A stretch of DNA of 64,000 nt from Streptomyces rubiginosohelvolus. GTDB lineage: Bacteria; Actinomycetota; Actinomycetes; Streptomycetales; Streptomycetaceae. The stretch is from NCBI RefSeq assembly GCF_014649875.1, contig NZ_BMTW01000013.1:124001-188000 (forward strand), read 5' to 3'. Positions 16,248 to 25,384 of this stretch are shown one piece after another. Every line of letters begins with the position of its first letter. The stretch's first letter is position 1. The translations under genes and the position numbers were made by a program. Under the pieces are notes generated by a model. That model did no database searches, was not told the origin of the DNA, and saw only the letters and a program-made list of their open reading frames with translations.

Positions 16248-17657
16248 TCAGGAGGCGTCGGCGCCGGACTTCTCGCGGGCGGTCATCACCACCTTGTTGA
16301 GCACCCAGAGCCCGATCCCGATGAGCAGGAGGATCCCGGCGCGTACGTACACGTCGGAGCCCCGGTCGGCGAGCGGGCTCGCCAGGATCAGCGAGGTGAG
16401 CGCGCCGAGCACGGGAAGCGCCGTGGGCGTACGGAAGTGGCGGTGGTCCACCGGGTCCCTGCGCAGCACCAGTACAGCGATGTTGACCACGGCGAAGACG
16501 CAGAGCAGCAGGAACGAGGTGGTGTCGCCGAGCCCTTCGATCTCGCCGGTGGAGACCAGGCCGATCGCCAGGGCGGAGACGAAGACGATCCCGACCCAGG
16601 GGGTGCGCCGGCCGGACAGCACCTTGCCCATCGTGGGCGGCAGGATGCGCTCGTTGGCCATGCCGTAGCAGAGCCGCGAGGCCATCATGATGTTGATCAG
16701 CGCCGAGTTGGTGACGGCGAACAGGGCGATCAGCGCGAAGAGTTTCGGCGGGAAATCGACGCCCCCGGCCTTCACCACCTCCAGCAGCGGGCCGCTGGAT
16801 CCCGACAGGGTCTCGGAGTCGACCAGGAGCGAGGAGACCAGGGCGACCAGGACGTAGATGGTGCCGGTGACGCCCACACCGATGAAGATGGCGCGGGGGA
16901 AGTTGCGGGCCGGGTTCTTGGTCTCCTCGGCCATGTTCACCGAGTCCTCGAAGCCCACGAAGGCGAAGAAGCCGAGCGCGGTGGCGCCGAGGACGCCGGT
17001 GAGCAGGGCGTACCCGGTGCCGCCGGTCTCGATCTGGGTCAGCCGGGAGGGTTCGCCCTCGCCGCTGAACACGGCGTACGCGCCGATCGCGAGGATCACC
17101 GCGAGCCCGCTGACCTCGACCAGGGTCAGGACGACGTTGGCCTTGACCGATTCGGCGACCCCGCGCAGGTTGATCGCGGCCAGGACGAGGATGAACAGGA
17201 TCGCGATCAGGGTCGGCGGTACCGCGTCGGTGAACTCGCCCAGATAGTCGCCGCTGAACGCCCGTGCCGCCGCGCTCGCCGAGGAGAGGCCCGAGCACAT
17301 CACCATGAAGGCGACGACGAAGGTCAGGAAGGGGACCTTGAACGCCTTCTGGGTGTAGAGCGCGGCCCCGGCCGCCTTCGGGTACTTGCCGACCAGCTCC
17401 ACGTACGAGGCCGCCGTCAGCAGCGCGACGGCGAAGCCGATCGCGAACGGCAGCCACAGCGCGCCGCCGACCTTGCCAGCCACGTCTCCGGTGGTGGCGT
17501 AGATGCCGGTGCCGAGGATGTCGCCGATGACGAAGAGGATCAGCAACTTGGGGCCCAGCGCGCGCTTGAGCGGCGGCTCCGAGCCGGGTTTCGCGGGGGC
17601 CGCGTGGCCTTTGGGGCCCTCGGGTTCCGCCGGTGCGGGTGTGTCGGGAGTGCTCAT
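16248..17657 (-). CDS. APC-superfamily amino-acid permease
   Basis: This 469-residue protein has about 12 hydrophobic segments and the APC hallmark in TM1 (IGDILGTGIYATTGDVAGKVGG). The FVGFEDSVNMAEETKNPARNFPRAI segment after TM6 is characteristic of cationic/neutral amino-acid transporters. The cytoplasmic N-terminus is Pro/Ala-rich. It starts 170 bp from the divergent histidine-degradation operon and may share control, so histidine or another catabolised amino acid is a plausible substrate. That specificity is inferred from context only. Confidence 0.9.
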   Translation of the reverse strand: MSTPDTPAPAEPEGPKGHAAPAKPGSEPPLKRALGPKLLILFVIGDILGTGIYATTGDVAGKVGGALWLPFAIGFAVALLTAASYVELVGKYPKAAGAALYTQKAFKVPFLTFVVAFMVMCSGLSSASAAARAFSGDYLGEFTDAVPPTLIAILFILVLAAINLRGVAESVKANVVLTLVEVSGLAVILAIGAYAVFSGEGEPSRLTQIETGGTGYALLTGVLGATALGFFAFVGFEDSVNMAEETKNPARNFPRAIFIGVGVTGTIYVLVALVSSLLVDSETLSGSSGPLLEVVKAGGVDFPPKLFALIALFAVTNSALINIMMASRLCYGMANERILPPTMGKVLSGRRTPWVGIVFVSALAIGLVSTGEIEGLGDTTSFLLLCVFAVVNIAVLVLRRDPVDHRHFRTPTALPVLGALTSLILASPLADRGSDVYVRAGILLLIGIGLWVLNKVVMTAREKSGADAS

Positions 17658-17762
17658 CGGTGCCTCCGGTCCGGCCTGGGATGCGGCCCGGATCCTCCCT
17701 CGGATCCGGCCTCCTGCTCGGTAGGGAGAACGTCTGCCCGATCACGACGCGAACCGCACCTG

Positions 17763-17799
17763 TTGACTACGACTATTCAGAGCATCAGGATGTGAATAG
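17763..17799 (+). promoter_or_regulatory. Predicted hut promoter with overlapping inverted repeat
   Basis: TTGACT (17763-17768) and CAGGAT (17786-17791) are spaced by 17 bp. A perfect 7-bp inverted repeat, CTATTCA (17773-17779) and TGAATAG (17793-17799), brackets the -10 region, the expected position for a repressor operator. An alternative -10, TAGATT, starts at 17797. A Shine-Dalgarno GAGGAGG precedes the hutU ATG. Confidence 0.55.
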
Positions 17800-17827
17800 A
17801 TTTCCACCGTCGCGAGGAGGCACCGCC

Positions 17828-19486
17828 ATGTCAGGACCCCGCCCCGTACGGGCACCGCGCGGCAGCGCACTGACCGCCCTGGGATGGCAGCAGGAAGCCG
17901 CGCTGCGCATGCTGCAGAACAACCTCGACCCCGAGGTCGCCGAGCACCCCGACAAGCTCGTCGTCTACGGCGGCACCGGCAAGGCGGCCCGCGACTGGCG
18001 CTCGTTCGACGCGATGGTCCGCACGCTGGAGACGCTCAAGCAGGACGAGACGATGCTCGTCCAGTCCGGGCGGCCGGTCGGCGTCATGCAGACCCACGAG
18101 TGGGCGCCGCGCGTGCTCATCGCCAACTCCAACCTGGTCGGCGACTGGGCCAACTGGGAGGAGTTCCGCCGCCTGGAGCAGCTGGGCCTCACCATGTACG
18201 GCCAGATGACCGCCGGGTCCTGGATCTACATCGGCACCCAGGGCATCCTCCAGGGCACCTACGAGACCTTCGCCGCCGTCGCCGCGAAGAAGTTCGGCGG
18301 GACGCTGGCCGGGACGATCACCCTGACCGCCGGACTCGGCGGCATGGGCGGCGCCCAGCCGCTCGCCGTCACCATGAACGACGGCGTCGCGATCTGCATC
18401 GACGTCGACCCGCGCGCCATCGAGCGCCGCATCCAGCACCGCTACCTGGACGTGAAGGCCGACAGCCTGGAGCACGCCCTCCAGCTCGCCGTCGAAGCCC
18501 GTGACCAGCGGAAGCCCCTCTCCATCGGCCTCCTCGGCAACGCTGCCGAGCTGCTGCCCCGGATGCTCGCCGAGGGCGCGCCGATCGACATCGTCACCGA
18601 CCAGACCAGCGCCCACGACCCGCTGGCCTACCTGCCGCTCGGCGTCGACTTCGACGACATGGCGACGCTCGCCGCCGAGAAGCCCGCCGACTTCACCCAG
18701 CGCGCCCGCGAGTCCATGGCCCGCCACGTCGAGGCCATGGTCGGCTTCATGGACGCCGGCGCCGAGGTCTTCGACTACGGCAACTCCATCCGCGGTGAGG
18801 CCCAGCTCGCCGGCTACGACCGGGCCTTCGACTTCCCCGGCTTCGTCCCCGCCTACATCCGCCCCCTCTTCTGCGAGGGCAAGGGCCCCTTCCGCTGGGC
18901 GGCCCTCTCCGGCGAGGCCTCCGACATCCACAAGACCGACAAGGCGATGCTGGAGCTCTTCCCGGAGAACGAGTCGCTGCACCGCTGGATCAAGATGGCC
19001 GGCGAGCGCGTCCACTTCCAGGGCCTGCCCGCCCGTATCTGCTGGCTCGGCTACGGCGAGCGCGACAAGGCCGGCGAGCGCTTCAACGACATGGTCGCGA
19101 GCGGCGAACTGGCCGCCCCGCTGGCCATCGGCCGCGACCACCTCGACTGCGGCTCGGTCGCCTCCCCGTACCGCGAGACCGAGGCCATGCTCGACGGCTC
19201 CGACGCCATCGCCGACTGGCCGCTGCTCAACGCCATGGTCAACGTCGCCTCCGGCGCCTCCTGGGTCTCCCTCCACCACGGCGGCGGCGTCGGCATGGGC
19301 CGCTCCATCCACGCGGGCCAGGTCTCCGTCGCCGACGGCACGAAGCTCGCGGGCGAGAAGATCCGCCGCGTCCTGACCAACGACCCCGGCATGGGCGTCA
19401 TCCGCCACGTCGACGCCGGCTACGACATCGCGGAGTCCGTCGCCGCCGACAAGGGCGTACGGGTCCCGATGACGGAGGACAACTGA
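17828..19486 (+). CDS. hutU: Urocanate hydratase
   Basis: This 552-residue protein is full length for urocanase. It contains the NAD-binding glycine segment TLTAGLGGMGGAQPLA, the early block LYVYGG-like KLVVYGGTGKAARDW, the conserved Cys-containing RICWLGYGER and the late VSLHHGGGVGMGRSIHAGQV. It converts urocanate to imidazolone propionate in the cytoplasm, step two of histidine catabolism. The ATG at 17828 has GAGGAGG upstream. Its stop overlaps the next start (TGATG). Histidine ammonia-lyase (hutH) is not in the window. Confidence 0.97.
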   Translation: MSGPRPVRAPRGSALTALGWQQEAALRMLQNNLDPEVAEHPDKLVVYGGTGKAARDWRSFDAMVRTLETLKQDETMLVQSGRPVGVMQTHEWAPRVLIANSNLVGDWANWEEFRRLEQLGLTMYGQMTAGSWIYIGTQGILQGTYETFAAVAAKKFGGTLAGTITLTAGLGGMGGAQPLAVTMNDGVAICIDVDPRAIERRIQHRYLDVKADSLEHALQLAVEARDQRKPLSIGLLGNAAELLPRMLAEGAPIDIVTDQTSAHDPLAYLPLGVDFDDMATLAAEKPADFTQRARESMARHVEAMVGFMDAGAEVFDYGNSIRGEAQLAGYDRAFDFPGFVPAYIRPLFCEGKGPFRWAALSGEASDIHKTDKAMLELFPENESLHRWIKMAGERVHFQGLPARICWLGYGERDKAGERFNDMVASGELAAPLAIGRDHLDCGSVASPYRETEAMLDGSDAIADWPLLNAMVNVASGASWVSLHHGGGVGMGRSIHAGQVSVADGTKLAGEKIRRVLTNDPGMGVIRHVDAGYDIAESVAADKGVRVPMTEDN

Positions 19487-20796
19487 TGCCCACGGGCACC
19501 TCGGGGCAGGGCCCGGCCGGAGCGGCCGGGCCCACCCCGCCCGGTCCGGGACGCCAGCCGTGGCGTGCCGGTGACTCCTTCCTCGCGATGTGGCGGGAGC
19601 TGGCTCCCGTCGGGCGCCACCCCGAAAGCGGCGGCTACCGGCGCTACGCCTGGTCGGCGGCCGACCTCGACTGCCGGGCCTGGTTCCGCGCGCAGGCCGA
19701 GGCACGAGGGCTCACGTACGAGACCGACCGCAACGGCAACCAGTGGGCCTGGCTCGGCGACCCCCTGGCCGGGGACGCCGTCGTCACCGGCTCCCATCTG
19801 GACTCCGTCCCGGACGGCGGGGCCTTCGACGGCCCGCTCGGCGTGGTGTCCTCCTTCGCCGCGCTCGACGAACTCCACCGCAGGGGAGCGGAGTTCACCC
19901 GGCCGCTGGCCATCACCAACTTCGGTGACGAGGAGGGCGCCCGCTTCGGACTGGCCTGCGTCGGGTCCCGGCTCGCCGCCGGACAGCTCACCGTCGCCGA
20001 CGCCCACCGCCTGAGGGACGCGGACGGGACCACCCTGCCCGCCGCCATGGAGGCGGCCGGATACGACCCCGGGACCATCGGCCCCGACCCGGAACGGCTC
20101 GCCCGGATCGGCGCGTTCGTCGAACTCCACGTCGAGCAGGGCCGCGCCCTCGACCTGACCGGCGACCCCGTCGGTATCGCCTCCGCCATCTGGCCGCACG
20201 GCCGCTGGCGGTTCGACTTCCGCGGCGAGGCCAACCACGCGGGCACCACCCGGCTCGCCGACCGCCGCGACCCGATGCTCACGTACGCCGAGACCGTGCT
20301 CGCCGCCCGCCGCGAGGCCGAACTGACCGGCGCGCTCGCCACCTTCGGCAAGATCGCGGTCGAGCCCAACGGGGTCAACGCCATCCCCTCCCTCGTCCGC
20401 GGCTGGCTCGACTCCCGCGCCGCCGACCAGGCCACCCTGGACGCCGTCGTCACCGGTGTCGAGCGCGCCGCCCGGGAGTACGCCGAGCGGGCCGGGATCG
20501 ACCTCGACGTCGTGCGCGAATCGTTCACGCCCGTCGTCGAGTTCGAGCACGCCCTGCGCGACGAGCTGGCCAAGATCCTCGAAGGCGGCGGCGACACGGG
20601 GCGGCCCGTGCCCGTCCTCGGCACCGGCGCGGGCCACGATGCGGGTATTTTGTCCGCCTCGGTGCCCACCGCCATGCTCTTCGTACGGAACCCCACCGGC
20701 ATCTCGCACTCACCCGCCGAGCACGCCGCCGAGGACGACTGCACGGCCGGGGTCGAGGCACTCGCCGACGTACTGGAAGGTCTCGCGTGCAGCTGA
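19486..20796 (+). CDS. M20-family amidohydrolase (allantoate amidohydrolase / N-carbamoylase type) in the hut operon
   Basis: This 436-residue zinc amidohydrolase has the metal-binding motifs GSHLDSVPDGGAFDGPLGV and FGDEEGARF, the dimerisation-domain residues GEANHAGTTR and a C-terminal GAGHDAG His. This is the signature of allantoate amidohydrolases and L-N-carbamoylases. It overlaps hutU by one base and hutF by ten, so it is translated as part of the histidine operon, in the place where the deiminase route needs N-formylglutamate hydrolysis. I infer that it may deformylate N-formylglutamate (HutG role). The name allantoate amidohydrolase rests only on family likeness. Confidence 0.85.
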   Translation: MPTGTSGQGPAGAAGPTPPGPGRQPWRAGDSFLAMWRELAPVGRHPESGGYRRYAWSAADLDCRAWFRAQAEARGLTYETDRNGNQWAWLGDPLAGDAVVTGSHLDSVPDGGAFDGPLGVVSSFAALDELHRRGAEFTRPLAITNFGDEEGARFGLACVGSRLAAGQLTVADAHRLRDADGTTLPAAMEAAGYDPGTIGPDPERLARIGAFVELHVEQGRALDLTGDPVGIASAIWPHGRWRFDFRGEANHAGTTRLADRRDPMLTYAETVLAARREAELTGALATFGKIAVEPNGVNAIPSLVRGWLDSRAADQATLDAVVTGVERAAREYAERAGIDLDVVRESFTPVVEFEHALRDELAKILEGGGDTGRPVPVLGTGAGHDAGILSASVPTAMLFVRNPTGISHSPAEHAAEDDCTAGVEALADVLEGLACS

Positions 20797-22154
20797 CACA
20801 ACGGACGGCGGGCGCGCCCGTCACCGCGACCTACTGGATGGACCACGCCTGGCTCGGCACGCACGTCGAGCCGGGCGTCACCCTGGACGTCGCGGACGGC
20901 CGCATCGCCGGGATCAGGACCGGGGTCGAGGCACCGCCGCCCGGCGCGACCGCGCTGCGCGGCCTGACCCTCCCCGGCCTCGCCAACACCCACTCCCACG
21001 CCTTCCACCGGGCCCTGCGCGCCACCGTCCAGGTGGGCACCGGGACCTTCTGGACCTGGCGCGAGCTGATGTACCGCACGGCGGCCGAGCTCACCCCGGA
21101 CACCTACTTCGACCTGGCCCGCGCCACGTACGCCGAAATGGCCCTGGCCGGCATCACCTCCGTCGGCGAATTCCACTATCTGCACCACGCCCCCGGCGGC
21201 ACCCCCTACGCCAACCCGAACGCCATGGGCGAGGCGCTCATCGCGGCCGCCGCCGAGGCCGGGATCCGGATCACCCTGCTGGACACCGCCTATCTCGCCG
21301 CCGGATTCGGCGAGCGGCCCAACCGGCACCAGCTGCGCTTCTCCGACACCACCGCCGAGGCCTGGGCCGAGCGCGCCTCCCTCCTCAAGGGCGACGACCA
21401 CACGCTGATCGGCGCGGCGATCCACTCCGTCCGGGCGGTCCCGGCGGACCAGCTGGCCACCGTCGCCGCCTGGGCGGAGGAGCGGGAGGCCCCGCTCCAC
21501 GTCCACCTCTCCGAGCAGACGGCGGAGAACGACGCCTGCCGGGCCGCCCACGGCCGCACCCCCACCCGGCTGCTGGCCGACCACGGGGTCCTCGGCCCGC
21601 GCACCACCGGCATCCACAACACGCACCTGACCGAGGCGGACATCGAGCTGCTGGGCTCCTCGGCGACGGGCACCTGCATGTGCCCCACCACCGAACGCGA
21701 CCTGGCCGACGGCATCGGCCCCGCCACCGCCCTCCAGAAGGCGGGCTCGCCGCTCTCGCTGGGCAGCGACAGCCACGCCGTGATCGACCTCTTCGAAGAG
21801 GCGCGGGCGATGGAGCTCAACGAGCGGCTGCGCACCCACATCCGGGGCCACTGGACGGCCGCCGCCCTGCTGAGGGCCGCCTCCGCCGACGGGCACGCCG
21901 CGCTGGGCCGCCCCGACGCGGGTGTGCTGGAGCCGGGCGCCCCCGCCGATCTGACCACCGTCGCCCTGGACTCCGTCAGGACGGCAGGACCGGTACCCCG
22001 ACTGGCAGCGGAGACCGCCGTATTCGCCGCCTCCGCCGCTGATGTGCGGCACACGGTCGTGGCAGGGCGGCACATCGTCCGGGACGGCCGTCACACACAG
22101 GTCGAGGACGTGCCCCGGGCGCTCGCGACAGCCGTCGCAGCCCTGCACCGCTGA
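20787..22154 (+). CDS. hutF: Formimidoylglutamate deiminase
   Basis: This 455-residue amidohydrolase-superfamily protein has the metal motif NTHSHAFHRAL, the HVHLSEQTAEN His pair and the GSDSHAV Asp, the set expected for HutF. It converts N-formimino-L-glutamate to N-formyl-L-glutamate and ammonia. The start is GTG at 20787, inside the preceding gene, so translation is coupled. Together with HutU and HutI it defines the deiminase branch of histidine degradation, which differs from the HutG/formiminoglutamase branch. Confidence 0.9.
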   Translation: MQLTQRTAGAPVTATYWMDHAWLGTHVEPGVTLDVADGRIAGIRTGVEAPPPGATALRGLTLPGLANTHSHAFHRALRATVQVGTGTFWTWRELMYRTAAELTPDTYFDLARATYAEMALAGITSVGEFHYLHHAPGGTPYANPNAMGEALIAAAAEAGIRITLLDTAYLAAGFGERPNRHQLRFSDTTAEAWAERASLLKGDDHTLIGAAIHSVRAVPADQLATVAAWAEEREAPLHVHLSEQTAENDACRAAHGRTPTRLLADHGVLGPRTTGIHNTHLTEADIELLGSSATGTCMCPTTERDLADGIGPATALQKAGSPLSLGSDSHAVIDLFEEARAMELNERLRTHIRGHWTAAALLRAASADGHAALGRPDAGVLEPGAPADLTTVALDSVRTAGPVPRLAAETAVFAASAADVRHTVVAGRHIVRDGRHTQVEDVPRALATAVAALHR

Positions 22155-22249
22155 CCACCGGACGCGACCGCCCCGCACCACCGACCCGGGAACCCCCGGA
22201 ACCTTGGGAACCTCCAGACCGCCCGGAACGCAAGGAGAACACTCTCCAG

Positions 22250-23422
22250 ATGACGACCACCGCCGTCACCCACATCGCCAGCCTGGTCACCAATGACCCC
22301 TCCCTCGGCAACGGGACCCCCCTGGGCCTGATCCAGGACGCGGCCGTCGTCATCGAGGGCGACCGCATCGTCTGGACCGGTGAATCCAGCAAAGCACCCG
22401 CCACTGACAACGTCCTCGACGCGGCCGGCCGCGCGGTGATCCCGGGCTTCGTCGACTCCCACTCCCACCTGGTCTTCGCGGGCGACCGCACCGAGGAGTT
22501 CAACGCCCGCATGTCCGGGCAGCCCTACCGCGCGGGCGGCATCCGCACCACCGTCGGCGCCACCCGGGCCGCCACCGACGAGGAACTGTCCGCCAACGTC
22601 GCCCGCTACCTCGCCGAGGCCCTGCGCCAGGGCACCACCACCTTCGAGACCAAGTCCGGCTACGGCCTCACCGTCGAGGACGAGGCCCGCGCCCTGCGCA
22701 TCGCGGGCCGCCACACCGACGAGGTCACCTACCTCGGCGCCCACATCGTGTCCCCCGACTACGCCGACGACCCCGCCGGATACGTCGACCTGGTCACCGG
22801 CCCGATGCTGGAGGCCTGCGCCCCGCACGCCCGCTGGATCGACGTGTTCTGCGAGCAGGGCGCCTTCGACGGCGACCAGGCCCGCGCCATCCTCACCGCG
22901 GGCCGCGCCAAGGGACTGCACCCGCGCATCCACGCCAACCAGCTGAGCTACGGCCCCGGTGTCCAGCTCGCCGTCGAGCTCGACGCCGCGTCGGCCGACC
23001 ACTGCACCCACCTCACCGACGCGGACGTCGACGCGCTCGGCCAGGGCAGCACGGTCGCCACGCTGCTCCCGGGCGCGGAGTTCTCCACCCGCGCCACCTG
23101 GCCCGACGCCCGCCGCCTCCTCGACGCCGGGGCCACCGTCGCGCTCTCCACGGACTGCAACCCCGGCTCGTCGTTCACCTCGTCCCTGCCGTTCTGCATC
23201 GCGCTGGCCGTACGCGACATGGGGATGACCCCGGACGAGGCGATCTGGTCCGCCACCGCGGGCGGAGCCGCGGCCCTGCGCCGTAGCGACATCGGCCGGA
23301 TCACCCCCGGCGCCCGCGCCGACCTGGTCCTCCTCGACGCCCCGAGCCACGTCCACCTCGCCTACCGCCCGGGCGTCCCGCTGGTCAGCGCGGTGTGGCG
23401 GAGCGGGGAGCGGGTGGTGTAG
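22250..23422 (+). CDS. hutI: Imidazolonepropionase
   Basis: This 390-residue amidohydrolase has VDSHSHLVFAGDRTEEF (metal ligands), ETKSGYGLTVEDE (substrate binding), HANQLSYGPG and STDCNPGSS. It opens the imidazolone ring to give N-formimino-L-glutamate. Start ATG at 22250, with AAGGAGA upstream, after a 95-bp gap following hutF. A strong terminator follows at 23462, so this is the last gene of the hut operon. Confidence 0.96.
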   Translation: MTTTAVTHIASLVTNDPSLGNGTPLGLIQDAAVVIEGDRIVWTGESSKAPATDNVLDAAGRAVIPGFVDSHSHLVFAGDRTEEFNARMSGQPYRAGGIRTTVGATRAATDEELSANVARYLAEALRQGTTTFETKSGYGLTVEDEARALRIAGRHTDEVTYLGAHIVSPDYADDPAGYVDLVTGPMLEACAPHARWIDVFCEQGAFDGDQARAILTAGRAKGLHPRIHANQLSYGPGVQLAVELDAASADHCTHLTDADVDALGQGSTVATLLPGAEFSTRATWPDARRLLDAGATVALSTDCNPGSSFTSSLPFCIALAVRDMGMTPDEAIWSATAGGAAALRRSDIGRITPGARADLVLLDAPSHVHLAYRPGVPLVSAVWRSGERVV

Positions 23423-23461
23423 GTCCCGTACACGGGCAGGGTTCCGTACCGACCCCCGACA

Positions 23462-23506
23462 CGCGGAAGGACCCGCTCCCGGCGATCCGGGGCGGGTCCT
23501 TCCGCG
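23462..23506. terminator. Terminator between hutI and the convergent sigma factor gene
   Basis: A perfect 15-bp stem (CGCGGAAGGACCCGC, 23462-23476, with 23492-23506) closes a 15-nt loop. Confidence 0.8.
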
Positions 23507-23556
23507 GTGCTCGACGGCCCGTGGAGCCCCGAGGAGGGGCGGCGGGCCGACCGGGG

Positions 23557-24528
23557 TCACTCATCCAGGGTCAGACCCTTGCGGAGCTTGGTCAGCGTGC
23601 GGGAGAGCAGCCGGGAGACGTGCATCTGCGAGATGTTCAGCTCCTCGCCGATCTCCGACTGCGTCATGTTGCTGACGAAGCGGAGCGAGAGGATCATCCG
23701 GTCCCGGGCGGGCAGCGCGGCGATCAGCGGCTTCAGCGACTCGACGTACTCGATGCCTTCGAGCCCGTGGTCCTCGTAACCGATGCGGTCGGCGAGGGCG
23801 CCCTCGCCGTCGTCCTCCTCGGGCTTGGCGTCCAGCGAGCTCGCGGTGTACGCGTTGCTCGCGGACATGCCCTCGACGACCTCGTCCGGGGTGATGCCCA
23901 GACGCTCGGACAGCTCCGCCACGGTGGGCGCGCGGTCCAGCTGCTGGGAGAGCTCGTCGCCCGCCTTCGCCAGGTCGAGCCGCAGCTCCTGGAGCCGGCG
24001 CGGTACGCGCACGGACCAGCTGGTGTCACGGAAGAAGCGCTTGATCTCACCGACGATCGTCGGCATCGCGAAGGTCGGGAACTCGACGCCGCGGCTCAGC
24101 TCGAACCGGTCGATCGCCTTGATCAGGCCGATGGTGCCGACCTGGACGATGTCCTCCATCGGCTCGCTGCGGGAGCGGAACCGGGAGGCGGCGAACTTGA
24201 CGAGCGCGAGGTTCAGCTCGACGAGGGTGTTGCGGACGTACGCGTACTCGTGCGTGCCCTCTTCGAGGGACTCCAGCCGCTCGAAGAGCGTCTTCGACAG
24301 GGCCCTGGCGTCCAGAGCGCCCACTTCGGCGTACGGCGGGATCTCGGGAAGCCCTTCGAGGCCCTCACCGGAAGCGCCGGAGAAGTCTGAGGTGGTGCTG
24401 GTCGTGCTGGTGGTGCTTGCGCGCGGGCCGGTGACGGCGCTCGCGGCGGGGGAGTCGGAATTGGTCGGTCCCTGAGGACATGCCGACGACGCGTCCTGGG
24501 TACGCGCTACGTCGAGCCGGGGTGACAT
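23557..24528 (-). CDS. sigI: SigB/SigF-family RNA polymerase sigma factor
   Basis: This 323-residue group 3 sigma factor has region 2 (NLALVKFAASRFRSRSEPMEDIVQVGTIGLIKAIDRFE), region 3 (about 180-235) and region 4 (RDRMILSLRFVSNMTQSEIGEELNISQMHVSRLLSR). A Ser/Thr-rich N-terminal extension of about 60 residues precedes region 2. The family serves stress and developmental regulons and is controlled by partner switching. The divergent STAS and ATPase genes, and the position beside hut, match my memory of the S. coelicolor sigI locus. The symbol rests on that synteny and is less certain than the family call. Confidence 0.93.
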   Translation of the reverse strand: MSPRLDVARTQDASSACPQGPTNSDSPAASAVTGPRASTTSTTSTTSDFSGASGEGLEGLPEIPPYAEVGALDARALSKTLFERLESLEEGTHEYAYVRNTLVELNLALVKFAASRFRSRSEPMEDIVQVGTIGLIKAIDRFELSRGVEFPTFAMPTIVGEIKRFFRDTSWSVRVPRRLQELRLDLAKAGDELSQQLDRAPTVAELSERLGITPDEVVEGMSASNAYTASSLDAKPEEDDGEGALADRIGYEDHGLEGIEYVESLKPLIAALPARDRMILSLRFVSNMTQSEIGEELNISQMHVSRLLSRTLTKLRKGLTLDE

Positions 24529-24630
24529 GCTTCTCCTCCATCGTTCTCGGCATATGGCTGCCGATGCCCATACGTGTTCTTGCGGTGAAGCGGCGCCTCC
24601 AAAGCCGGTCGCATTTCTGGTGTCCCTCTA

Positions 24631-24660
24631 CCCATACCCGGTCTTGACCTGCAGTGACAA
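24631..24660 (-). promoter_or_regulatory. Candidate sigma-factor gene promoter
   Basis: On the minus strand, TTGTCA (24660-24655) and TATGGG (24636-24631) are 18 bp apart. The overlapping GGGTAT (24639-24634) also fits the -10 of SigB-type promoters, which would permit autoregulation. About 100 nt separate it from the ATG. Confidence 0.4.
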
Positions 24661-24813
24661 GCGCCAATTGCCGTCATATGTCCGCTTTGTTGAGGTCTCC
24701 GACTACCGTGTGGCGTGGGAAACGCGTAATGTTTTGCGCACGTCGGCGGCAGCTATGCATGCAGCCGCACAGGCAGTGACGCGCACAGTGACGAACGGCG
24801 AAGAGGGACAGGC

Positions 24814-25182
24814 ATGGACCGCGGGACGGTCGGCAGTGCGAACCGGGGTCGGCTTCAGGTCGAGGCCCGGACCGAGGGGCGCAGCGAGGTGGTGACCCCG
24901 GTGGGTGAGCTCGATCACCACACCGCGGATCTGCTGCGCGAGCCTCTGGAGAGTGCGGTCGAGCAGGGGCGGTCACGCCTGGTGGTCGACTGCTCCCGGC
25001 TGGATTTCTGCGACTCCACCGGGCTGAACGTGCTGCTCGGCGCCCGCCTCAAGGCGGAGGCGGCCGGAGGCGGCGTCCATCTGGCCGGAATGCTGCCCGT
25101 CGTGGCGAGGGTGTTCGAGATCACCGGCGCGGACGCGGTCTTCACCGTCCACGCCACGCTCGAAGAGGCCCTGGCCGCCTGA
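24814..25182 (+). CDS. arsI: STAS-domain anti-sigma factor antagonist
   Basis: This 122-residue STAS protein has the phosphorylatable Ser68 in CDSTGLNVLL and the GELDHHTA opening strand. Unphosphorylated antagonists bind the anti-sigma kinase and free the sigma factor; phosphorylation of this Ser reverses it. It is divergent from the sigma factor gene (285 bp between starts) and upstream of the ATP-binding anti-sigma factor gene. The symbol is assigned by synteny with the S. coelicolor sigI locus as I remember it. Confidence 0.88.
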   Translation: MDRGTVGSANRGRLQVEARTEGRSEVVTPVGELDHHTADLLREPLESAVEQGRSRLVVDCSRLDFCDSTGLNVLLGARLKAEAAGGGVHLAGMLPVVARVFEITGADAVFTVHATLEEALAA

Positions 25183-25384
25183 CCCTGCACGGCCGTGCGA
25201 CCGCGGGCATCCTTGATGTCGGCTGTGTCACGCGATCGTGTGCCTCAAGTGGGTGTTGTTGCGACATGGCAGGGCAGGAGACACCCCGTCGGTGCCCCGC
25301 AAGGGGTCCGGCACACTCGGTAACTGACCACTATCTGTTCAACGGCGACATGGCGACATGGCGAATCGGTGAGGTGAAGCGCTG

